64,000 bases of DNA, taken from assembly GCA_025738555.1 (NCBI GenBank), contig JAOVFP010000008.1:2728001-2792000 (forward strand). The letters are read 5' to 3'. Positions 55,801-64,000 of this stretch are shown piece after piece (within the stretch, counting starts at the first letter, position 1; every line of letters starts with the position of its first letter). The notes beneath the pieces were generated by a model that saw only the letters and a list, made by a program, of their open reading frames with translations, was not told the origin of the DNA and did no database searches. Source of the DNA: Cyathus striatus. Its lineage: Eukaryota; Basidiomycota; Agaricomycetes; Agaricales; Nidulariaceae. The position numbers were made by a program, and so were the translations under genes.

Positions 55801-56470
55801 TGTCATGACTGTGCCCCTGGCCTGACTTGGTGGCAGAGTACAAGAGGGTGACTATGGAGAAATGAAGGGTGAGTATAGTACAAAAGCGGAGAATGAGAAC
55901 TCAGGGGGTAGGACTTCGGCTTCAGCTTATGTGCTGCACCTCTGGGATTCCTGGTCCTAGATTTCGGAGTAAGGGCAAGCCCTTCAGAGAAGACAAGAGA
56001 CAGAAGATGAGAGGTATAACTCAAGTCAGATGAAAGGGTGAGGATGTAGTTCAATATGAAACTGAAGACTAAGTACAAATTGAGTACTACTTAAATACTA
56101 GAGACTTGGAGTAAGGGAAGGCCACTGGCCAAGACCAGCAGAGAAGTATGGTCAGGGTAGGCATATGTAGAATGAAGACTAAAACTAATTAAATATAATA
56201 AAACACATTGGAGAAGTGAGCACATATGGCAGTGTAAAGTGAAACAGATAGTGGTGCACTTAAGAATGATAAGTGACTCACTATGAGATGTATACTACAT
56301 TCTACATTACTGAGGGGATAGCTCAGTAGAATGGAAGGAAGGAAACAAGAGTAATCTATGTACAGTAATCAATAAGTAATATTAAGAGCATAAGCAAAGT
56401 TCGGAGTAAGCAAAGGAAAAGGCAGAGTAAGGGACTAGGAGTCCAGAGGTAGGTGATACAGGATATGACA
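55801..56470 (-). repeat. Solo LTR of the Ty3-B family, decayed
   Basis: 670 bases, reverse orientation, matching the Ty3-B LTR over its full length, with target duplication TGTGA (55796-55800, 56471-56475). Most differences are C to T or G to A, and the copy has lost nearly all CpG. It formed by recombination between the LTRs of an older copy. Confidence 0.88.
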
Positions 56471-56475
56471 TGTGA

Positions 56476-57453
56476 AGATATATTAAGTTGTCTGGTCATC
56501 TAGCTCTCCACTGCCATATACCCTGCAACAGGTTATAGGCATGGCATTTACTAGATACCCATCTAGTGTGTATCAGAACCACATGTCCCACCTTTTTGGC
56601 TTCTGCCTTATGCAACAATGTCTTTGGACTCTGATGGTGCTGCCATGGAACTACAGATAAATTACTATGTGAGTCCTACTATACAATGTAATAATAATAC
56701 TTGACTTCCCACAGCTGTTTTGTAAGGGTTCAAAGAGCATATGACAACCCAAAAAGGCATAGCATATCCTAATAACAAAACCAACAGCAGTATGAATCAA
56801 CTTAGGGCACTATGAGCACTATATGTGCTCAGAATACTTGAAGTTTGTCTTATCCAGGAGCTGGTGCTAGGTCTAGACACTACCTTGACCATGTGTTGAT
56901 GGTATCACCAGTGTGGATTATGTGCTATTTCCCAAGCATATGCACCATGCACTACTGCACAATACTGCACAAGATGTGTGAAGGTGCATACCAACTTTCC
57001 CAGAGATCCATGCCAGGTGCTCAGCTTTTCTGATGAGCACCCTTCATGTAGCTTATATAATATTGTACTTTTCCTCCTAGTACCTGATGGAGTGTGTGTA
57101 ACTGTGATACACTTATATTCAAGTGCCTGCCTCCCCTGTCAAGCCATTGTACTGTTAAACACCATGCATCTTTGTTCCCACCAACTTGTATTTCCCAGGT
57201 AGTTGTTTATTCCTGTAGGTGCAAGGGAAAGGAAGATCTGTTGCATGCTGCATGTAAATAGCAGTTTATACTAATGGAGAAGGAAACAGGAGCCTTATGC
57301 AACAGTTTTCACACCATATTGGTATCTCACAAGTTTGACTGTAAAGTTGCCAAGATATTGAATTGTCACTAGTAAGTCACTTGGCAATATACTTCTAGAT
57401 TTTGCTAGCTTTCACTAGACAGAAGACTAACAGCTATATCTCATTTGATGTGG
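56476..57453. other. CpG-free intergenic DNA
   Basis: Nothing is recognised; short open frames only (62 and 74 codons near 56845-57202). Confidence 0.3.
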
Positions 57454-57458
57454 CTCAA

Positions 57459-57720
57459 TGTCATATCCATGACAATTGTCCCAGAACCATTGAAATCAAC
57501 TCCAAGTTTACTCTGGATAATGTATGTTTCTTCCAGTTATGTATTATTGTTATATATCAAATGATATAACCTCATTTGTATACTTGTATTATGTTTACTT
57601 GTTATTACTTTATTTACTTCATTCTTATTCCCTTCATTCCTTCATCTATATTCTTATTTCCTCTGTCCCCATTAGTTTTACCCTATTCTCCAGTCTTGGG
57701 AGAACATGTCACTTAGCCAC
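57459..57720 (+). repeat. LTR-D family fragment, forward
   Basis: Starts TGTCATATCCATGACAAT and follows the LTR-D start for about 250 bases with many changes (CCAGAACCATTG, TTTACTCTGG, TATATATCAAA). The right end and target duplication are not found. Confidence 0.55.
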
Positions 57721-57729
57721 ATGTTTCAA

Positions 57730-57990
57730 CTGGCTATCAGAGAGTCAGTTGATAGTATCAGAGAGTTGATTGATAGTAAGATGAGACTTAGTTGAGACTC
57801 AGGTGAGACTCTCATAGAGTCAGGTGAGAGTCAGTTGAGAGTTAGATTATAATTATATACAAAATTAGAATAATCACAATTCTCACCTTACTCTCACCTT
57901 ACTCTCATTCAAACTGGTATCAGATATCAATCTGAGACTTGATTTATACAATTTCACCTGACTATCATCTGACTATCAATTAAATTACAT
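57730..57990. repeat. Clustered short direct and inverted GAGTCAG/GTGAGA motifs
   Basis: Many variants of GAGTCAGTTGAGA run forward at 57730-57850, followed by CTCACCTTACTCTCACC-like complements at 57885-57915. They could fold back. Origin unknown. Confidence 0.35.
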
Positions 57991-60387
57991 AGTTACATAT
58001 TCAAATCATTGTGTTGACATTTATAGCTCATCTTATGGACATGTATAATGTGAACATAACACTAAAATCTAATATTAGACATGGCTTGGACATGGTGTGG
58101 TCATGGTATGGACATTTGTTGACATCTGAGTAATTTAAATTTTAAATACAGGGTATGTTGTAATGATCTAACTATATATAACTACCTCTCTCCCTGCATA
58201 CTAAGTCTTCACCTTCCTATTAGTACACAATGAGTAAAAAGGCTCAAAACAAAACAAAACAAAAAAAACTTACTTTCACCTTTAGCCAACACTCCAGAGA
58301 CAACTCAGGTTGGTGGAGTGCTACAAGGTATCCAAAGTATTGCATGATGTGTGCTTGAATCAGTTGTGCATTGGCACTGTCCTTGGTGATTCCCCTTGAT
58401 GGCTTTGAGAGAGTGAAATATGAAGAAGAGTAATATCATGCACTTGCACTTGATGAAACATCCACAGCACTTGACTAAGAAGCAAAACCCCACTGCCAAT
58501 GACAAGACCATGTTAGTACACCAGTCCCCATGCCAGGTTGTCAATTCTGGTACCCATCCTCACTTCCACATCCCCTCACCATCTGCATGAGAGGGCTGAA
58601 TAGGATTCAGAGAAAGCCAGAGTTACCATTGGGTAACATTGTGTGATGGAGGCCAGAGAGAGGGGGCATTAGAGATGTGAAATCTGTTACTTGAACAGTT
58701 GGAGATGATTCAAAGACAAGGAAGGTGGGTACTGGATTGGGTAAGAGCAGCTGCACTTAAGCCAAGTTCCAACCTATGTACATAAAGGTACTTATTTGTT
58801 TGTACAGTAGCTTACATTCAAAACAAACACTTCAAACTTGTCTTGTTCATCTCAGTCTGCACTAAAATACTAATCATGAGGCATTACTTACATATTAGAA
58901 CCAATTTCTTCTAATTTTATGATTTCTGACTCAAAGCCATCAGGTTCTTTTTCTATCATTGGCTTATGAGAAGGTAACTCAGTAAGTAACAGAGTTTGTT
59001 TTGAGTTCATTAACTCATTTATCAATAGCATGTATATATCCTTTATTTTCTGAAGATATTTAAACACTATGTATGACAGTTGTCTGCAAGTTGTTTGTAC
59101 ACACAATTTTACATTGGCATGTTATTATTAATCACCCTCTTTCTGAGTCTTCCATTCCACTCTCCTCTGCATACTCCTCTCTCTTGCACTAGCCCAGTTC
59201 TGCAATTATATACCAGACCAGGAACCTTTGATCATCAGGTCTCATATCAAGATCTCTGCAGTGAAAACTGCATTGCAACTAAATACAATGCTGCTTATAG
59301 TTCTCAAAATTCACATCAATTGAAGGGGGTTCATGCAAAAATAAATATTAGTTCTGATATGTTCATCAAACATTAATGTGTTAAAGTGGTGGAATAGAAT
59401 GATTAGCAACATTTGTGAAATAAAGAACAAATAGACACTAATAGAACTTGTTGCCAAAGTTCTGAGGTGGAATGTGCATGAGTGAAGCTTGTAGGACAAG
59501 TTATATCTTCTAGTGCTGGAGGATGCAACTGACAGCAACTGAGAACACAGGTGGAAGACTTATATACTAGCCTGAAGGTGTTATGAACTTCAATGAATTG
59601 AAAGATAGCACTTAAATTATGAATAGAGAATATAAGTATGGCTGGAGAAAATACAATGATAGATAAAAATCTTAGGGGCCCAAAAAACACAAGGCTGTTT
59701 AGGATGGATTGTAACATATGAGTAATAGAGAATGAAGTCCAAGTGTAGAAATGTCAGCTAGAGGGTGCCAATAAGATCTTTAAGTGTGGCAAGTTTGTAC
59801 AGGTCTAACACATGATGAAAAGCACTTCCTTAATGACAGACTCATGCCATGCATGATTTTTCATTTTTACTGAGAATGACCTGTTACCCCCAGCACTGTG
59901 ACTGCTCTGTCTTTTTTACTGAGTTTCTACATTCTTTAAATGTTTTTGGAGTCCTATACATGTGTCACAAAAGTTTAATTTGCCATGCAATGGATTAAGA
60001 GGCATTGTAAGAGCTTAAGGCATAGGCCAACATACAAGGCAAATTATTGAACACATAATTATAGGATGTATTATAAGGTATGGCTGAGAGTCTTATAATG
60101 CAATGTAGGCAGCCCAGGTATGTAAATGACTTGTAAGAGTTACTGTGCAGTCTTACAAGAAAATCCACTCTATCATATTGCTTATAATGGAGAATAACAG
60201 ATGATTCAGAAAAATAGGTAAAACTGTTGCTGAATTTCCTTAAACAAAAGAATATTCATTGATTTCTAGAAGGAAATGACATTATCATATGTAATAAGTA
60301 CTGTATCTACAGTATATATTAATGTTACCAGGTAGTCTATATTATAAACACACACAGAATGCAACTGGGACAATTAGCAGTACTTTA
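57991..60387. other. CpG-free intergenic DNA with possible decayed reverse-strand exons
   Basis: A reverse frame at 59106-58888 has acceptor- and donor-like borders (TTGCAG, GTAAGT), and another near 58460-58270 reads KPSRGITKDSANAQLIQA before a GTAAGT. They may be exons of one decayed gene, but I recognise neither. Nothing else is seen. Confidence 0.25.
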
Positions 60388-61380
60388 TGCTCCCCCCCCT
60401 AGTCTGTCTGGACTCTGGCTGGATATCCAATTGTCCACCTGGAGTCCTGGTGGAGTTCTGATGGATTCCTGATGGACTTTGTATCTACCAAATTCACTAT
60501 AGTAATTATTTGAAGTGAACTTAAGGTGAAAAGAATTAAATTAATTATGAAAATTCATTTAAAATAATTAGAACAAATGAATTTATTACAATTAATTTAC
60601 ATATTTCTATTTAATTTCTAAAATTTACTCCCCACCACTCCCTGCCTTTATTTCCCATGCTCCCACCTGGCACTCTTGACAATGACAACAGGCAGGAAAG
60701 TGCCTGTTGTTGATGTGGCATCTGCTTTTCATTGCATCTTTCCCTCTCTCTTGCTGCACCTCCCTTATTTTTCTCCACATCTCATTGTTGCTGTGCCCTC
60801 CCCCCATATCATGCTTCCCTCTTTGTTGTGCCTGCCTCACTCTTGTTCTCGTTATTCCCCCTCCCTCTTGTCAACTCAGCACCTCTCTCTTCATTCCACC
60901 TGCCTCCTCTTTCTCATTTCTCCCCCCTCCCTGTCATCTCTTGCAACATGTCCCCCTCCCAGTTCATCCCCCTCCCTCTCAATGCATCTCCCTCCCTCTC
61001 AGTGCATTCCCCACCCTCTTGACATGTTCCCATCCCAACACATCCCCCTCCCTCACAATGTGGCATGCACCCCTTGTTGCACCCTCCCTAGCATTGCACC
61101 TCTCTCTTATTGATGTGGCATCCTCCTTCTCATCTCCTCAATGTGGCACCCCCCTCTCAATGTGCTGTCCCCCTTGCTGATGTGCTGTGCCCCTCTCAAT
61201 GCACCCACCCCCTCACTAACATGGCACCCCCATCTTGATATGCCACCACTCCTTGACATGCCCCCCTCCATGATGTGCCCCTCTTGCAGTTCCCCCTGAG
61301 TTGTCATCCCTGTCATTTTCATCCCTTAGTTGCCTGTGTTGTAGTTGTTCCCTTGTTGTTGTCATTGTCTTGTTGCCATT

Positions 61381-61471
61381 GGGAAGGAAGGAAGAGGAGG
61401 AGGGGAGGGGAGGAGGGAGGGGAGGAGGAAGGGAGGAGAGGAGAAAGGGAGAGGAGGGTGGGAGGCAAGGG
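61381..61471 (+). repeat. Polypurine low-complexity run
   Basis: About 90 bases of A and G only, apart from rare exceptions, with many GGGAGG/GGAGGA blocks. It could form triplex or quadruplex structures. Confidence 0.7.
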
Positions 61472-61589
61472 TGAATGTTGTCATGACTGTTAGGTGATTA
61501 TGACATGTCCAAAATGGGAGTTGCTGAACATACATGGTACATGCACATGAGTGACCTACATATAGCATAATAAATATTAAAGTAATAAT

Positions 61590-61685
61590 GCCTTTGTAGT
61601 GTATCAGTTATGCATCAAAACATGTGAGTATGTTATTATGTAATCATTGGGTAGGCCCATGTTTGAATCTCACTGTGGACAGCAC
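61590..61685 (+). repeat. Degenerate tRNA-like sequence (SINE head or tRNA pseudogene)
   Basis: GCCTTTG is followed by an A-box-like TAGTGTATCAGTTATGC and, about 55 bases on, a B-box-like GTTTGAATCTCAC. Both look like tRNA control boxes with CpG changed to TpG. The acceptor stem does not close well, so it is not a working tRNA. Confidence 0.35.
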
Positions 61686-62006
61686 ATAAATTTATTTTAA
61701 TTTAGTACTAGTAGTTATTGTAGTATTAATTAATATAAAGTAAAAGTCAACTGACTATTCCAATGTTCTAGCAGGAGTCCTGTTGAGTCCAGTTGGATTC
61801 TGTACAGATTTAGTCTGCCAGAATTCCTGTTGAACTAGCTGGACCCCTGCTATTCAATGGATTCCAGGTGGACTCCTGGTGGACTCAACAAAAATGGCTG
61901 GACTTACAGCTAAAATATGTTAAGCCAAAGTCCAGCCAGAGTCCATCAGGAGTCTGTGGAATCCATGGAGTCTGCCCAGAGTCTGGACAGAATGGGGGGG
62001 CGAGTG

Positions 62007-63018
62007 TAAAGACCTCACAATTATTATGGTTTGTACTATGATTTACTGAGACATTTGACTTACCTTTATCTTACTCTACTTACTCCTTACCTCAGGGCTT
62101 GAGCTGCAAAAACAAGCAATAGCACAGTGTTTTTATACCCCTTAGAGGAGTAGTTTAGTCAGCCTGTACTGGATCTTGTGCAGCCTTGACACAGACTACC
62201 CCTAAGTTCCAGAAATGAGCAAGGCCTCATCCAGACTAAGCTAGACAGGCCCACATTTTGCTCACACTTCCAGTCACCTCTTGCAACTTGAAACCTATCA
62301 CCAATCTTGTCATTAATATATTTGTTGGAGTGTGTAAGTTTTCTTATATTTGGTATATTAATTGCAAATTGTATTCATTGAGTGCACTACAGCACAGAAA
62401 GTGTATAGTATACACTAAATGTATCTATACTAGAAGTTATGTTTTGTATCTACAGCAAGATCCTATAATAATTGCACAATATTAAGGCTGCCTTAAAATA
62501 CATGCTTAATATTTAGAGCACCCTACAATCAATTGCATCATGCCCACATTTACACAAGGCCTTGGGTGCCAGTCAGCTTCTTACAATACATGTGCTTGCC
62601 AAAAGTGATGGCAAACAAACATTTTCCCACACAGAATGAGAAGTGTTCTTGAATCAATCAAAATGCAGAGCATTACTCACTGCACTGAACATTTTTAAAT
62701 TTTGTCTATGTATTCTTCTTGGTGTAATATATACAACTGAAAATGTAGAACATATTACATTGAGTTAATGGTGTGATATATGCAGTTTAATTCATCAACT
62801 ATATTTTGACATGCAGTGTAAGAAATAGGCTACAGACATCATGATTGTGTGTGATTCCTCATAATATTTCAGATATATAATGTGGTATATATGTATTACA
62901 TTATGATAAAATATTATAAGCTAAAGGTATCTGTGCATCAAGATATAATAATATTTTTACATGCCTTCCCATTTGTCAGGCTTGACTGAAATAGATATAA
63001 CATATTTTTATCACAGCA
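62007..63018. other. AT-rich, CpG-free intergenic DNA
   Basis: No supported gene. One 75-codon forward frame at 62258-62485 shows no motif. Confidence 0.3.
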
Positions 63019-63955
63019 GGCAAGACTACTTTATTCCAGGGGTGATTATGATACATATCTTGGACACATCTTAACAAATTTCTACTGTACAGAATTTTAA
63101 ATCTTATAGCACTAATCTCTGCTATAAAACACATGAATTATTTTAAATTTCTGACAGTCACATTTCTATTAGAATACCTTATAAAATTTTAGATATTCTG
63201 TGTATATACAGGAGGAAATTACTTTAAATTTTGTGAGGGAAAGTATTGTTAAAATAATCTTAGAATATTTTACATTTTTAATCAATAATTAACACATTTC
63301 TTGCATATTTTCATCAGCTGGATATACATAGAGTATTAGCTGTTTATTTTGAATGTTATGGATATATTTTATAAAAATTAACCAGCAGAATGTTTATACT
63401 TGTGGTTCGCAAAATATTCACAAAATATACTTTGAAAATGTATAATATTATGTCAATATTCTGCGGATTACAAGTTATAAAATTTAAAATATTCTGCTGC
63501 TTAATATGTCTGGAATATGTTCAGAATATTTTAAATCAATAGACTGATTTTTGTCAATACTTCCTCTAGCAAAATATAAAGTAGCTGTCACTTAATAATC
63601 TCTTATATATACACTTAATACTTTAAATAAATAGAAGATATTCTATATATATATTGCTAATGATAATATGCAAGAAATTTGTTAATTATTGACTGAAAAT
63701 GTAAAATATTCTAAGGTTATTTTGACAATACTTTCCCTCACAAAATTTAAAGTAGTTTTCTCTTGTATATACACAGAATATCTAAAATTTTATAAGGTAT
63801 TCTAATAGAAATGTGGCTGTCAGAACTTTAAAATAATTTATGCATTTTATAGCAGAGATTAATACTATAAGATTTAAAATTCTGTACAGTAGAAATTTGT
63901 TAAAATGTGTCCAAGATATTTATTATAATCACTTCTGTAATAAAACAGTCTTGCC
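63019..63955. mobile_element. 937-base foldback element (near-palindrome)
   Basis: The left arm from GGCAAGACTACTTTATT matches the reverse complement of the right arm ending ...AAAACAGTCTTGCC. The match continues inward through CTACTGTACAGAATTTTAAA, TTCTATTAGAATACCTTATA and GTGAGGGAAAGTATTG almost to the centre near 63480. No coding capacity. Target duplication not clear. Confidence 0.72.
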
Positions 63956-64000
63956 ATAGTACCTCAGTTTGCAATGCAAATGATGATCCAGTTTAGAGTC

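Larger units (their letters stand above)
60388..62006. mobile_element. 1.6-kb inverted-repeat element with subterminal TGGACTC repeats
   Basis: The left end (60388-60480) and the reverse complement of the right end (61926-62006) match: CTC-C7/8, a TCTGTC block, GACTCTGG, and GATGGACT. Many TGGACTCCTGGTGGA-like subrepeats lie near both ends, as in CACTA-type elements, whose first bases (CACTC on the right end) also fit loosely. The interior has pyrimidine-rich repeats, a purine run and a tRNA-like sequence, with no transposase. The target duplication is unresolved. Confidence 0.5.

Noticed and set aside
60676..61180. Overlapping forward frames of 96-157 codons, rich in Ser, Pro and Leu
   Set aside because: They come from pyrimidine-rich low-complexity repeats that lack stop codons by composition.
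1..64000. CRISPR array or bacterial operon structure
   Set aside because: No short regularly spaced repeats with unique spacers. Introns and LTR elements show a fungal chromosome.

Overview
The window looks like a chromosomal segment of a transposon-rich basidiomycete, most likely an agaricomycete. The signs are short introns (46 to 55 bases) with GTAAGT/CAG-type borders, a DUF6533-type membrane-protein gene, a DUF6589-like fragment beside a RecQ-like helicase remnant, an NB-ARC/TPR STAND gene of fungal type, and chromodomain Ty3 elements. The species cannot be named from the sequence.

Layout. Positions 1-1.2 kb: start of a reverse-strand gene that runs off the window, then the 5' remnant of an NB-ARC gene. 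2.0-3.8 kb: dispersed repeats. 3.8-21.6 kb: an old Ty3 retrotransposon (Ty3-A) split in its reverse transcriptase by a young chromodomain Ty3 element (Ty3-B, 8.1-17.1 kb). Both have matching LTRs and exact 5-base target duplications. Ty3-B also carries an intact, spliced, antisense gene for a zinc-cluster/coiled-coil protein. 22-28 kb: dispersed repeats and small inverted-repeat elements. 28-36 kb: CpG-poor DNA holding a DUF6589-like remnant fused tail to tail with a RecQ remnant, and a spliced DUF6533 membrane-protein gene. 36-41 kb: more repeats and a Mutator-like element with 208-base inverted repeats and a 9-base duplication. 41.7-45.9 kb: the one large intact host-type gene, a 1,340-residue NB-ARC protein with 18 near-identical 42-residue TPR units. 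46.2-55.5 kb: a rearranged reverse-strand LTR derivative with a 368-base tandem array, interrupted by a very young Ty3 element (Ty3-C). 55.5-64 kb: almost CpG-free DNA with a solo LTR and foldback or inverted-repeat elements.

Two themes join the pieces. First, repeats decay mainly by CpG to TpG/CpA change. In Ty3-A this accounts for six of seven LTR differences, most of the stop codons and the loss of four catalytic acidic residues; Ty3-B is lightly hit, and Ty3-C is hardly hit by substitution. Second, Ty3-B and Ty3-C each have a post-LTR segment exactly complementary to their own predicted transcript start, and the pairing co-varies between the families. This is the signature of Tf1-like self-primed reverse transcription.

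Limits: exon borders, repeat ends and family names were read by eye without database searches. Ty3-C contains four single-base frame breaks that could be assembly errors.
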